This document shows positions 25,301 to 34,728 of a stretch of 64,000 bases of DNA, one piece after another. The notes beneath the pieces are model-generated. The model saw nothing but the letters and a program-made list of their open reading frames with translations. It ran no database searches and was not told the origin of the DNA. How positions within the stretch are numbered: position 1 is the first letter of the stretch; each line of letters opens with the position of its first letter. Location: the NCBI GenBank assembly GCA_015057435.1, contig SVEJ01000012.1, positions 1 through 64,000 of the forward strand, read 5' to 3'. The position numbers and the translations under genes were made by a program. This stretch comes from Lachnospiraceae bacterium. GTDB lineage: Bacteria; Bacillota; Clostridia; Lachnospirales; Lachnospiraceae.

Positions 25301-26213
25301 TTTCCTTTTTGTAGCCATCTCTTATGTTCTTTACCTCTTCTGCAATTTCTTCGTCAAATTCGCCCTTTTTGCCCCTTCCGAGTCCTGCAAACTTACTCTT
25401 AGATGCTTCATGAAAATGTGTATACGTCTTGGCTGCGAGCAAATCATCAATCATCATAATATCCGAAAGCAAAGCTTTCTCCATATAAAGCGGACCATCT
25501 AATCCTCTTACCAACAATAACGCTTTCTCGATCTTATCTCTGATTCCTTTTACTGTCGATTTCACTTCAGTAAAATATTGTTTTACAAAGATAAGATTCA
25601 TGAAATCTTCCTCCGAAGTAACATGCAAACTTTCTTTTGCTTTATAAATCCATTCTGACGGTCTTGGATAGCTTGAGGACACATCGTATACTTTCAGGAT
25701 ATAACTCTCAATCAGCGCATCATTTTTATCTGCCGAATAACTTTCCGAAAACTTTACAAACTCCGGATTCGTAGCATAAAAGTCCTCTATCACTTCTTCC
25801 AAAACTTCACTCCGTAAAAGCCCTAACTCTCCGGCCTCTCCAACTCGAATTCCGGGATCAATTCCAAGAATGTGAAAATGCTCTTTTACCACCTGGTAAC
25901 AAAAACTATCTATAGTTAATATATTCGCCTTTTCGATATAATTCAGTTGCTTTACAAAATGTTCATTAGAAGGTTCCTTTTCCAACATCTTCTCTATCGC
26001 AGCAGCAATCTTATCACGCATCTGTGCCGCAGCAGCTTTTGTAAAAGTCACCACCAACAATCGATCTATATCTATTGGATGCGTCGTATCTGATATCATC
26101 TGAATAATACGTTCTACCAATACTGCTGTTTTTCCGGAACCGGCAGCTGCCGACACTAACAAATTGCATTGTCTCGAATCAATAATTGTTTGCTGATCCG
26201 GTGTCCATCTCAT
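22368..26213 (-). CDS. addA: ATP-dependent helicase/nuclease subunit AddA
   Basis: AddA is the UvrD-like helicase-nuclease subunit of AddAB, which processes double-strand breaks for recombination. The 1281-residue length is typical. Motifs: Walker A VSAAAGSGKTAVLVERI, LVVTFTKAAAAQMRDKI, EILIDEYQDSN (Walker B), SIHKSKGLEFPVVFVSG, YVALTRAKEKL, and the C-terminal RecB-type nuclease with LILVDYKTDRI. Start overlaps the addB stop by four bases (ATGA), so translation is coupled. Confidence 0.97.
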   Translation of the reverse strand: MRWTPDQQTIIDSRQCNLLVSAAAGSGKTAVLVERIIQMISDTTHPIDIDRLLVVTFTKAAAAQMRDKIAAAIEKMLEKEPSNEHFVKQLNYIEKANILTIDSFCYQVVKEHFHILGIDPGIRVGEAGELGLLRSEVLEEVIEDFYATNPEFVKFSESYSADKNDALIESYILKVYDVSSSYPRPSEWIYKAKESLHVTSEEDFMNLIFVKQYFTEVKSTVKGIRDKIEKALLLVRGLDGPLYMEKALLSDIMMIDDLLAAKTYTHFHEASKSKFAGLGRGKKGEFDEEIAEEVKNIRDGYKKEISAILEAFVLPFVSVLAQFEKQEHVLGALLDVSEAFRNRFLEAKLKRGILEFSDIEHFALQVLCKEYTEDGEPIPSDIGKEMSEDFAEILIDEYQDSNFLQEAILKCVSKLHCGVYNIFMVGDVKQSIYSFRMARPDLFMEKYRTYGTEQGADCRKLLLKNNFRSRSNVLETINYMFYQIMGEDLGGIEYTEDEALVPGRDFLCGPDDSVELLLAESKDFEFLKASDEVMTAVKEETLDEKLEDIGKKELEASIVAKKILSMLGEDGSAPYQVVEKTINQQTGEEEEILRNVQLSDMVILFRAPSGYQHIFSEVLMSYGIPVKVQNENGYFDTTEISLVLSLLRVIDNPHNDLEVVAVLRSYFAGFSNEELALLAIEKRKFLKSEQQLCVYEVIKAISDHDEYKDEQLRDKCISFVHFIDKLQEQKQYITVSNLVSNIYYDTGYYYYVEVLPEGKQRIRNLDLFYEECRRFDSNGVHNLFRFLHFIEKLQKKSIALGGDPAPESDENVVRIMSIHKSKGLEFPVVFVSGMAKNFNLMDTKSPIIIHSDYYVGAKYVDTDRRCGNDTFARKAFASLMVTESIAEELRILYVALTRAKEKLIMTGVVPDITVLVKKYENIAKMKEKQLRYAVVHTAKNYLDLVVMALIRNATFHDAMQLVEKRFDKKGEHILSGEYELDIPIKEPDIRLHVGVYNYFDVVVQHIQSGLEKQMDREQQLLAFSHAPTDRKSIIKQRLLWQYKNMPYTLQKSKLSVTEIKRMYEIETESADELVELSVKEDYVAPLPRFVEGEKMMDAAQKGTWMHKVMELLPNAEVMTKEQVKHALSDMWSCGRLPEETKQFITVDAIYTFVTSNLGKRMHDAAKKGNLLKEKQFVVGVAARELIQKDLASEQHQQGSDNHTPIVVQGIIDAYFKEGEKLILVDYKTDRIKEGQEDVLVNRYETQMRYYKETLERLTGTLVAESYIYSFALGKEILVLQD

Positions 26214-29200
26214 GCATCTTCACCCCCTTCTTTCGATTCCACATCAGATTTTCTTGAAAAAATCAACGCTTTCGCTTCTTCCTTCTCAAGTCCGGAGCTA
26301 ATCCGATAGGCATTACCCCCAACTCCTGGTTCAAAGCGACATATACTCTTGTAATCACAGAAATTACATGGCGAATTATGTTCTCCTTTTTCCGGATTCA
26401 TCGCAATATCACCGGATATCATCGTTTCTCCGATTTCTACCATCTTCTCTCTGACAAAATCGGATAATTGCAACAATTCATCTGTTGAAACCAAAGAAGC
26501 ATTACGCGCTCCCAAACTTCCATCAGCCTTGTAATTCACCGGTGTCACTTTACCTGTTCTTTTATCCATCAGTTCAAGACACTTGTCATCTGCATTCACA
26601 AGCCCAGTCAGACGATTTTGTTTTTGACGTTCCTCCTCTATCTTCTCATCCTCAGATCCATCAACAATCGGATCATGCAGACGATAATAATACATTCCCG
26701 TCGGAACAATTCTCTTATCCGGATACTTCCGTGCCAACAGTTCTAGCATTACACTCATATAAACTGTGAGCTGCAATTGTTTTCCTTCATATATCTTCAC
26801 ATAATCAAGATCTTTTGCACCTGATTTATAATCGATTACCTTTACATAGATCGTGTCTTCATCTTCCTTGATATCTACACGATCTACCACTCCATTCAGT
26901 TCCATCCGTATACCATCAGACAACGCCATATTGATATAATTCAACTTACTCTCCGGTGTAAAACGTTCTTCAAAATAAGCCGGTTTCATCTCTCCCTGTT
27001 TCAAATGCCAAGACAGATTATGAATACTTCTTTTCGCAATCCGCACCATCACATCTAATTGATGACGATTTCTCGCGCTACTTGTAAAGATTGTTTCATT
27101 CTCCTGTTCAGCAGCTTCTCTTGTCAGTTGCTCTGCCACATGATCTAACATATCGTTAGATGCTTCAGTCAATGATATTTCTCCGTTTTTTACTTTTTGG
27201 AAAAAGACTTCCATTACCGCATGCAAAATGGTCCCGATATTATTGGACTCAACTGTATACTCTTCTCTTTTTGATATTTTTAATCCATATTGTAAAAAGA
27301 ACTTATAAGCACATCCTGTATAGGTTTCTAAACGTGATACACTATGAATCATCTGCTCTCCGTACAATTTTTTTGCAATAGCTCTATCTAATACGCCTGC
27401 CTCATTGTTGTAAAAAAATCCATGTAAGAGTTTTGCTACTGCATCTTCACATTCGTCTTTCATAATCGAATATACAGACGCATCTGTCAGTTCCTCCTCA
27501 GACAATTGTTTAGCAAGTTCTGCTAAAAGCTCATCATCTGATACCGGCAAAGCGGATTGCAACATTTTTTCCGAATCAATCTTTCTGATACTAGGAAATA
27601 AAGACTGTACACGATTAACAAAATACGCAGGTCTTAATTCTGTTCCTTTCTCGTCTGTCTGACGATAACTAATCACTAACCTTTTTGACGCCTGCGCCAT
27701 CTGCAAATACAGATAAAACTGCTTGATAAAAACATCGTCTTTACTATCCGGTGCAAGCATAATTTGCATATCCTTAAGCTGTCTTCTGTCTTTATCTGCA
27801 AGAACACCTTTTCCCGATGTATACTTAGGAAAAATACCTTCATTCGAACCTGCAAAAAAGACAACCTTGACTTCATGCAAACGGGTTCGTTCCATATCAC
27901 CAACCACAACTTGATCAAGGGTAGACGGAATCACACCAAGCTTTACTTGAGATATTCCCGTTCTTAATATGTCAATGAGTATATCTCTTTCAATCTCTTC
28001 CTCTCCTAAGATGTCCATTGTCTTATCCAAAACAGCAATAAACTTATCATATGCCTGTATATAGGCTTTTGCCTCTCGTAACCTTCCGCTTGTTTCCAGA
28101 TAACGGCTTCTGTCGTACAATCGGTTTGCAACTTCATTAGTTGACATAAAACTATATAGTGCCATCAAATACTCTTTTGTTTTTGATGTTGTTTTCAAAA
28201 AACATTCTGCTAACTGCCCGATACGATTGATAAATTGTTGTCTTGTTTCGTTAATCTCCTTAAGGCCTTTCACACCACCCCGAAACGGCTTACTCCACCA
28301 TGAATATCCTCTGACACCGTACTTCAACGCATAGTTTTCCAAATCGCAGATTCGATTCATATCGATATCAAAAAAACCGCTTTTCAGCAAAGAAAACACA
28401 CTGTCATAAGAAAAATCCTGCGTAAATACTTCTAACAGCATGGTAACAAATTCCGCTAACGGATTGTGTGCAAGTTCTTCCGTACAATCAAGAAAATAAG
28501 GAATCTTAAGCATTTCAAATGTTGTTCTCCAAACATCACTTTGTTGTCTCAAATCACCGGTAATAATAGCAAAATCCTTATATTGATATCCTTCTTCCAT
28601 CACACAATCTTGAATCACCTTTGCAATATACAATGCCTCCTGTTTGCAGTCCTTGTTACTTACAATACAGAGAGCTTCGCAATCTTTTGTGTACGGATTA
28701 GCAGGAAATCGGAAAATCTGTCTCTCAAGATGTTGCAAGCAATCTAAACCTTGCAAACGATGATTGATTTCTAATGAAACATGCGGCAACACCGGTACGC
28801 CGTTATCGCTTGCCAGTTGACATAATCTATCCACTGATTGCTTTGAAAGTGCAAACAACCCCTGTTCACTGTATCCGTTATCACCAAATATATCCCCATC
28901 CATAGTAAATGAAAAATAGAGATTCTTACACACCTTCATTAACTCACCAATCACTTCATACTGTATTGGTGTAAAACCTGTAAATCCATCAAAGTAAATC
29001 TCAACTCCCTGCAAAGCTTTCGACTCATGAAGAACTTCTTTTAAGACCGACAATAATTGTTCTGCCACCATATAAGAATCCGCCATTGCCTCATTAAATC
29101 CGGTTAAAATAATCTTCAAATCCGTAAGCTTATGGTATAGACTTTTGTCAGGATTCAAGGCTGCTATTGCCTGATCAAGTACTTCTTCGCTAACCTGATA

Positions 29201-29593
29201 CTGATAAAATTCCGAAAGAGCAGATTTTATCTCATCTACAAATCCCAGCTTCCCAAGCATATTCTTATAGTAAGTCAATTCATGGGCATGTTCCTTTAAT
29301 ACTTTCATCAAAAGCATACTCTTACCATAATCATCAAGCACATCTGCCGTATGCACATTAAGCTCATCAAGTACTTTGAATGCAAGTCTGGTAAAACTAA
29401 GGATGGAAATATCCATCGTTCCACCGCGAGGATGCTTCGTCACCATATCTTGTTCTGCCGCCATATTAGATTGTTCCGGCAATACGAACAAAATTGGTGC
29501 ATGCCCTTCCACTTGCGAATCTTTAATCATCTTATCATATATATATATCGTTTTCCCGGTACCACCGGCACCTAATATAAATTGTATTGCCAT
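26210..29593 (-). CDS. addB: ATP-dependent helicase/nuclease subunit AddB
   Basis: AddB is the Chi-recognising, nuclease-bearing partner of AddA. The 1127-residue protein starts AIQFILGAGGTGKTIYIYDK (Walker A) and ends with the iron-sulfur nuclease domain: first cysteine in ETYTGCAYKFF, nuclease motif KVIDYKSGAKD, and the final cysteines in CNFCDYKSICRF. The start at 29593 follows AGAGGG; the track's six extra residues lack support. First gene of the operon addB-addA. Confidence 0.96.
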   Translation of the reverse strand: MAIQFILGAGGTGKTIYIYDKMIKDSQVEGHAPILFVLPEQSNMAAEQDMVTKHPRGGTMDISILSFTRLAFKVLDELNVHTADVLDDYGKSMLLMKVLKEHAHELTYYKNMLGKLGFVDEIKSALSEFYQYQVSEEVLDQAIAALNPDKSLYHKLTDLKIILTGFNEAMADSYMVAEQLLSVLKEVLHESKALQGVEIYFDGFTGFTPIQYEVIGELMKVCKNLYFSFTMDGDIFGDNGYSEQGLFALSKQSVDRLCQLASDNGVPVLPHVSLEINHRLQGLDCLQHLERQIFRFPANPYTKDCEALCIVSNKDCKQEALYIAKVIQDCVMEEGYQYKDFAIITGDLRQQSDVWRTTFEMLKIPYFLDCTEELAHNPLAEFVTMLLEVFTQDFSYDSVFSLLKSGFFDIDMNRICDLENYALKYGVRGYSWWSKPFRGGVKGLKEINETRQQFINRIGQLAECFLKTTSKTKEYLMALYSFMSTNEVANRLYDRSRYLETSGRLREAKAYIQAYDKFIAVLDKTMDILGEEEIERDILIDILRTGISQVKLGVIPSTLDQVVVGDMERTRLHEVKVVFFAGSNEGIFPKYTSGKGVLADKDRRQLKDMQIMLAPDSKDDVFIKQFYLYLQMAQASKRLVISYRQTDEKGTELRPAYFVNRVQSLFPSIRKIDSEKMLQSALPVSDDELLAELAKQLSEEELTDASVYSIMKDECEDAVAKLLHGFFYNNEAGVLDRAIAKKLYGEQMIHSVSRLETYTGCAYKFFLQYGLKISKREEYTVESNNIGTILHAVMEVFFQKVKNGEISLTEASNDMLDHVAEQLTREAAEQENETIFTSSARNRHQLDVMVRIAKRSIHNLSWHLKQGEMKPAYFEERFTPESKLNYINMALSDGIRMELNGVVDRVDIKEDEDTIYVKVIDYKSGAKDLDYVKIYEGKQLQLTVYMSVMLELLARKYPDKRIVPTGMYYYRLHDPIVDGSEDEKIEEERQKQNRLTGLVNADDKCLELMDKRTGKVTPVNYKADGSLGARNASLVSTDELLQLSDFVREKMVEIGETMISGDIAMNPEKGEHNSPCNFCDYKSICRFEPGVGGNAYRISSGLEKEEAKALIFSRKSDVESKEGGEDA

Positions 29594-29617
29594 ATCAACC
29601 CTCTTTTCCAAACAATT

Positions 29618-29641
29618 CGCGTTATATCCATATAACCCGCG
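29618..29641. repeat. inverted repeat upstream of addB
   Basis: CGCGTTATAT-CC-ATATAACCCGCG, an imperfect palindrome 25 bases before the addB start within its leader or promoter region. It could be an operator or RNA hairpin. The rest of the 228-base divergent gap shows a possible CATAAT -10 for addB but nothing firm. Confidence 0.4.
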
Positions 29642-29821
29642 GCAAAATCACCTATTCATTAACACCTATTATGCCATACTTTTTTACAATTGACATCCAC
29701 ATTTTTACGATATCATTAATCCTATCACACGAACCTGACACCTCATGTCAATTTCTAAAAAAAAGTTCTAAAATATTATTTTTGACATATCCTTATACTA
29801 ACAATCATTAGGAGGAATTTT

Positions 29822-30259
29822 ATGGGCGCACAGACAAAAATCGTTGTAATCAAAGCTAAAGAAATGATCTATACCGGCATTTTTCTTGTTCTTGGTATTT
29901 TATTAATTGTTCTACTCATGAATATGTTTGGACACGAAAATAATAAAAAAGAAAAAACCACGGGCAAATACAATCCCGGCGTATATTCCTCAACCATCAC
30001 ACTTGGAGATAATACATTAAATGTTTCGGTAAGCGTTGACGAGAATACAATCAGCGGTGTAGACATCGAAAATCTGGACGAAGCTGTTACCACCATGTAT
30101 CCTCTTTTAGAACCTGCATTAAATGAAATAAACGATCAGATTTCACTTGTAGATAATGTAGATGACATTACATATTCAAAAGATAACCAATATACCTACA
30201 TCGTTTTAAATCAAGCAATCAAAAATGCCTTAGAGCAAGCCAAAACCAAAGACCAATAA
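29822..30259 (+). CDS. membrane-anchored FMN-binding-like domain protein
   Basis: The 145-residue protein has one N-terminal membrane helix (about 15-38, IYTGIFLVLGILLIVLLMNM) and an extracytoplasmic domain with GKYNPGVYSSTI, SVSVDENTISGVDI and the C-terminal NQYTYIVLNQAIKNALEQA, the strand-helix order of FMN_bind domains. The SGAT flavinylation motif of RnfG/NqrC-type proteins is absent (the corresponding place reads DITYSKDN), so covalent FMN is unlikely. AGGAGG precedes the ATG. It stands alone, divergent from addB. Function unknown. Confidence 0.65.
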   Translation: MGAQTKIVVIKAKEMIYTGIFLVLGILLIVLLMNMFGHENNKKEKTTGKYNPGVYSSTITLGDNTLNVSVSVDENTISGVDIENLDEAVTTMYPLLEPALNEINDQISLVDNVDDITYSKDNQYTYIVLNQAIKNALEQAKTKDQ

Positions 30260-30276
30260 ACTGCTTTCTGCATCGT

Positions 30277-30339
30277 AAAAAAGCAGCAATGCATAAACAC
30301 TTATGTTAAATACGCGTTTATGACATCGCTGCCTTTTTT
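30277..30339. terminator. terminator after FMN-binding-like gene
   Basis: AAAAAAGCAGC pairs with GCTGC(C)TTTTTT, with an inner ATAAAC/GTTTAT stem; T run on + and A run for the opposite strand, so it can act in both directions. Confidence 0.75.
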
Positions 30340-30366
30340 CTGTTCTATCAAGCAATAACCGAAAAA

Positions 30367-31038
30367 CTAATTTCTCTTTGCCTCAACATTTCCTTTTTCC
30401 TTGTAAATAGAATGTGGCGGAACAACCCCTCGCACCATACTAACAGGATACACATTCGAATTCTGACAAATAACTGATCCGGGATTCAACACTGAATTAC
30501 AGCCAATTTCTACATGGTCTCCTAACATCGCACCGAATTTTTTCAATCCTGTATCAATATCAAAATCATCACCTTTCACATGTACAAGCGTCTTGTCAGC
30601 TTTCACATTAGATGTAATAGATCCTGCCCCCATATGAGAATAAAAACCTAATATCGAATCTCCAACGTAATTGTAATGCGGAACTTGAACATGATTGAAC
30701 AAAATCACATTTTTTAGTTCTGTGGAATTGCCTACCACACAATCATCACCTACTAAAGCATTACCACGAATAAATGCTCCAGGACGAACTTCTGTACGCT
30801 CACCTATAATACACGGACCGGCAATATAATTATTCGGATAAATCTTTGCAGACTTGGCAATCCACACATTTTCTTCCACTTCCTCATAAATATCCGTTGG
30901 TAATGTTTTTCCTAATTCTTTAATAAAATCTCCAATTTTCGGAAGCGCTTCCCAAGGATAAGTAAGATTCTCCAATAATGGTTTTGCAAAAGTCTCCTCT
31001 AACGTATATAGCTCACTAATTGTAACCTGTTGCTTCAT
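30367..31038 (-). CDS. left-handed beta-helix (hexapeptide repeat) transferase-like protein, GlmU C-terminal type
   Basis: The 223-residue protein has repeated hexapeptides (VWIAKSAKIYPNNYIAGPCI, IGERTEVRPG, AFIRGNALVGDDCVVG), then GFYSHMGAGSITSNVKADK, which resembles the GlmU acetyltransferase domain. It lacks the N-terminal uridylyltransferase domain, so it is not complete GlmU; similar stand-alone proteins are annotated in Clostridia as UDP-GlcNAc pyrophosphorylase-related. GGAG is five bases before the ATG. Substrate unproven. Confidence 0.72.
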   Translation of the reverse strand: MKQQVTISELYTLEETFAKPLLENLTYPWEALPKIGDFIKELGKTLPTDIYEEVEENVWIAKSAKIYPNNYIAGPCIIGERTEVRPGAFIRGNALVGDDCVVGNSTELKNVILFNHVQVPHYNYVGDSILGFYSHMGAGSITSNVKADKTLVHVKGDDFDIDTGLKKFGAMLGDHVEIGCNSVLNPGSVICQNSNVYPVSMVRGVVPPHSIYKEKGNVEAKRN

Positions 31039-31095
31039 TGTATCTCCTCCATTTTACATATATTAAAATCTCATTTACCTACTCAATCTAAGTAG

Positions 31096-33195
31096 TTATT
31101 CTGCCTCTTTATCAGTATCTTTCTTGCCGGCACTTTTTTTAGAACCGGATTTCTTAGCAGGTTCTTTTTTGTAAAACTGTGCCGCATAATCAAAGTATGT
31201 TCTTAGCTGATATTGATTATTAAGTTCTTTCACCGCAACAGTACGCTTTGTAATATAGTCCTCAAGCTTTTTCATATATTCCTGTTCAGTAATTGAACCT
31301 TCCGCCACATAAGATAATCCTTTCTCCCAACTTGCAGTAAGTTCCGGATTCAGTAATGATTTGATAGAAAATGCCACCACATCATGTATCATTTCTCCCA
31401 TAAGTGTTGGTGTAATAATCTGTGTTTTTTTATTCAAATCCAAGTACTTATTTCCCACAAGCTTTTTAATAATCTCTGCCCTTGTTGCAGAAGTTCCGAT
31501 TCCGCTTCCTTTGATCTGTGCACGAAGTTCCTCATCCTCAATTAATTGTCCTGCATTTTCCATGGCAAGAATCAATGTACCGGAATTATAACGTTTTGGA
31601 GGTGATGTTTCACCTTCTTTTATCTCAAAACTATCAAGCGGCAACTTCACGCCTTTTTTCAGGTTCATTGCTGCTTCCACCATTTCTTTTGAATACTTCT
31701 CTTCCTCATCTTTTTGCTTTCCAAATGATGTCATCGTAATCGGAAGATATCCTTCATCTACAAGCACTTTAAAATTAGCAAAAAGTTTTTCTCCGTTACG
31801 ATCAATCGTTAACGCAAGCTTCTGGTAAACTGCCGGCGGATAGAAGATACTAAGGAATCTCCTCACAATAATCTCATAAACCTTCTTAGCCGTATCATGC
31901 AGGCTTCCAAATGCATTCAATCCCTGTCCGGTCGGAATAATTGCATAGTGGTCTGTTATCTGTTTATCATTCACATATCTTGTTTTTGCAATTCCTTTAT
32001 AACTGCCACTTTCTAATATATGCTCTGCATATGATTTCATTGAAGGAATATTCTTAAGTCCCGAAATATTTTTGTATATTTCTTTACTAACCGCTGTGGA
32101 CAACACCCTCGCATCCGTTCTCGGATAGGTAACCATTTTCTTTTCATAAAGCTCTTGTGCAATCTGCAACGTCTGGTCCGGACTAATCTTAAACAGTCTT
32201 GCACAATCATTTTGCAACTCTGCAAGATTGTAAAGTAACGGAGCATTCTTATTCTCCTTCTTCTTTTCCACCTTTTCAACCAAACCAAGCGGCTTTTCAC
32301 TTTCAGCTCCACTACGCAATTCTTGTATCAAGACATTGGCATCTTTTTCTTCTTTGAAACCATTCTCCTTATAAAGTAATGGTGAATTGAAATACTTAGT
32401 GCCTTCCACTGCTTTCCATTCTGCTTCAAATGTTCCATCAGCCAGTGACACATTAGAAATCACGCGATAAAACGGTGTTTTGACAAACTGTCTGATCTCA
32501 CGTTCCCTTTTTACAATCATCCCAAGAACACATGTCATTACACGTCCAACCGACACAACACATTTGTCCTTACCAAGATAATTCTTAATGGCATAACTAT
32601 ACTTCAAAGTCAAAAGTCTTGAAAAATTAATTCCCATAAGATAATCTTCTTTTGCACGTAGATATGCCGATGCAGAAAGGTTATCATATGCATGTAAATC
32701 TTTTGCTTCTTTGATTCCGCGAAGAATCTCTTCTTCCGTCTGAGAATCAATCCATACACGTTTTTTCTCCTTTGTCTCAGGAACCTGTGCCAATTGATCT
32801 ACCAAACGATAAATATATTCTCCCTCACGTCCCGAGTCTGTACAGACATAAATGCAGCCCACATCTTCTCGGTTCAAAAGTCCCTTTACAATATTAAATT
32901 GTTTTGACACTCCGTCAATCACTTGGTATTTGAATGTTTCCGGTAAAAACGGCAATGGTTCCAATGTCCATTTTTTTAATGCTTCATCATATTCCTCCGG
33001 ATAACTCATCGTGACTAAGTGTCCGACACACCATGTTACAACAGAATCTGCAGACTCAATATAACCGTCCTTACTACCACCGCTAATCTTCAACGCCTTT
33101 GCAAATTCTCTTGCCACACTTGGTTTCTCTGCTATGTATAAATTTTTCAAATTCGTACCTGTCTTTCCTAATAAATCAATCTTTTCTTGTAACAT
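31096..33195 (-). CDS. topB: DNA topoisomerase III (type IA)
   Basis: TopB relaxes and decatenates DNA by single-strand passage. The protein opens with NLYIAEKPSVAREFAKAL, has the TOPRIM region (CTDSGREGEYIYRLV), the active tyrosine in KMVTYPRTDARVL and the GIGTSATRAEII motif. It is ~699 residues with a Lys-rich tail (KKSGSKKSAGKKD) and no zinc fingers. Start is uncertain: the track uses GTG (33201); ATG is at 33195; a TTG nearer IAEKPS with AGGT upstream would match the family N-terminus better. Confidence 0.93.
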   Translation of the reverse strand: MLQEKIDLLGKTGTNLKNLYIAEKPSVAREFAKALKISGGSKDGYIESADSVVTWCVGHLVTMSYPEEYDEALKKWTLEPLPFLPETFKYQVIDGVSKQFNIVKGLLNREDVGCIYVCTDSGREGEYIYRLVDQLAQVPETKEKKRVWIDSQTEEEILRGIKEAKDLHAYDNLSASAYLRAKEDYLMGINFSRLLTLKYSYAIKNYLGKDKCVVSVGRVMTCVLGMIVKREREIRQFVKTPFYRVISNVSLADGTFEAEWKAVEGTKYFNSPLLYKENGFKEEKDANVLIQELRSGAESEKPLGLVEKVEKKKENKNAPLLYNLAELQNDCARLFKISPDQTLQIAQELYEKKMVTYPRTDARVLSTAVSKEIYKNISGLKNIPSMKSYAEHILESGSYKGIAKTRYVNDKQITDHYAIIPTGQGLNAFGSLHDTAKKVYEIIVRRFLSIFYPPAVYQKLALTIDRNGEKLFANFKVLVDEGYLPITMTSFGKQKDEEEKYSKEMVEAAMNLKKGVKLPLDSFEIKEGETSPPKRYNSGTLILAMENAGQLIEDEELRAQIKGSGIGTSATRAEIIKKLVGNKYLDLNKKTQIITPTLMGEMIHDVVAFSIKSLLNPELTASWEKGLSYVAEGSITEQEYMKKLEDYITKRTVAVKELNNQYQLRTYFDYAAQFYKKEPAKKSGSKKSAGKKDTDKEAE

Positions 33196-33280
33196 TTCCA
33201 CTTATGCACACTGTTTCTATTTTACCTTGAAAGCATAGTTTTGTAAACCACATGTCTGTCAACCCCAAAAACGAAAACAT

Positions 33281-33330
33281 AAAAAAGAAATGCCGCAAAA
33301 TGCTTTTTGCATCTTTGCAACATTTCTTTT
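33281..33330. terminator. terminator of the chemotaxis operon
   Basis: AAAAGAAATG pairs with CATTTCTTTT, with an inner GCAAA/TTTGC-type stem; T runs on both strands. It separates the chemoreceptor gene from topB. Confidence 0.75.
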
Positions 33331-33362
33331 GTAAGCAATCGTTTCTTCAAATCATAAGACAA

Positions 33363-34724
33363 TTAGTATTTTCCAAAATCTCCGTCTAACGAGATAATAG
33401 ACTCATTATCTTGTTTCACAGGTGCGTTATACTTAGAAAAGCTACCTGTAGACAAAGAAACCTCTACATTATTCTTTCTGTCGTCTTTCAACTGATACTT
33501 CGATAGCATTAATATTAATGCATCTGCCTGATTTGACAACTCTTCACTACTTGCAGCACATTCTTCACTACTTGCCGAGTTATTCTGAACAACAATTGAA
33601 ACCTGATTGAGCGCCTGATTAATCTCTGTAACCGCACTTGCCTGATTATTCGTTGCGATTGCAATATCACCAATTAATTCTGCTGTCTTTTCAACGTCAG
33701 CAACGATATCTTCTAATGACTTCGCTGTCTCTTTCGCAAGTTCAGCACCGGTATTGATTCTCTGAATCGAACCGGTTATCATATCATTCGTTTCGTTCGC
33801 AGCCTGCGCACTCTTCTCTGCAAGATTTCTAACTTCTTCCGCAACAACAGCAAAACCTTTACCGTGCACACCTGCTCTTGCAGCCTCCACTGTTGCATTT
33901 AAAGCGAGAATATTGGTTTGAAAAGCGATATCATCAATTGTCTTAATAACTTTCGAAATCTCAACAGAAGATTTATTAATCTCTTTCATTGCTGAAACCA
34001 TTTCTTGCATCTTTTCATTGCCGGTTTCTGCTTCTTTTGCAACATTATGTGCCAATTGATCTACCTCACCTGTTTTTGTTGCATTAATACCTGTCTTTTC
34101 AGCTATATCACTCATAGATGCCGTAATCTGTTCAATTGCACTAGCCTGCTCTGTTGATCCTTGTGCTAGTGCCTGACTTGCACTTGCAACCTGTCCGGCA
34201 CCTGCTGTTACCTGTATTGTGGATTCTTTCATAGTAGCAAGTAATATATTATAGTCATCTACAATTTCTTTCAATGCAAAGCCAAGCACATCCTTATCTG
34301 AACGAGGTGTTACATCTAATTGTAAATTTCCTTGTGATATTTCATGTGCAATCCGTGTCTGGTCTTTTATATTATCTGCCATCAAGCGAAAAGCTTCTAC
34401 CAAATCATAAATCTCATCTTTACAATTATGATCCTTAACAGTCACATCAATATCTCCGTCTGCCAACTTATGTGCGACATTCGTTAACTCTTGAAGCGGT
34501 GTAGCAATACCTCTTACAAGCATCACCGTTCCTAAGACTGCAGCAAGAATAAACACTAACATTACAAGCCCAACTGTTCTTGCAACCGAATCAACAGCTT
34601 CTTCCATCCCTGTTTCTGATGCTCTCATAACTGCGCTACCACACAACACACCCATCGCCACATTCAAAAGTGTAAGCAGTGCATAACTCACAATAATTCT
34701 GGTCTTAATCGTAACATTCTTCAT
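33363..34724 (-). CDS. methyl-accepting chemotaxis protein with minimal extracellular part
   Basis: The 453-residue protein has TM1 (about 7-28), a loop of only about 20 residues (RASETGMEEAVDSVARTVG), TM2 (about 48-70), a HAMP domain, and a signalling domain whose hairpin tip reads IDDIAFQTNILALNATVEAA. With almost no extracellular domain it likely senses membrane state or internal signals, or works with partner proteins. The start at 34724 has AGGA eight bases upstream and lies four bases after the cheW stop; the 22 upstream residues in the track overlap cheW. Last gene of the operon. Confidence 0.92.
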   Translation of the reverse strand: MKNVTIKTRIIVSYALLTLLNVAMGVLCGSAVMRASETGMEEAVDSVARTVGLVMLVFILAAVLGTVMLVRGIATPLQELTNVAHKLADGDIDVTVKDHNCKDEIYDLVEAFRLMADNIKDQTRIAHEISQGNLQLDVTPRSDKDVLGFALKEIVDDYNILLATMKESTIQVTAGAGQVASASQALAQGSTEQASAIEQITASMSDIAEKTGINATKTGEVDQLAHNVAKEAETGNEKMQEMVSAMKEINKSSVEISKVIKTIDDIAFQTNILALNATVEAARAGVHGKGFAVVAEEVRNLAEKSAQAANETNDMITGSIQRINTGAELAKETAKSLEDIVADVEKTAELIGDIAIATNNQASAVTEINQALNQVSIVVQNNSASSEECAASSEELSNQADALILMLSKYQLKDDRKNNVEVSLSTGSFSKYNAPVKQDNESIISLDGDFGKY

Positions 34725-34728
34725 ACAA

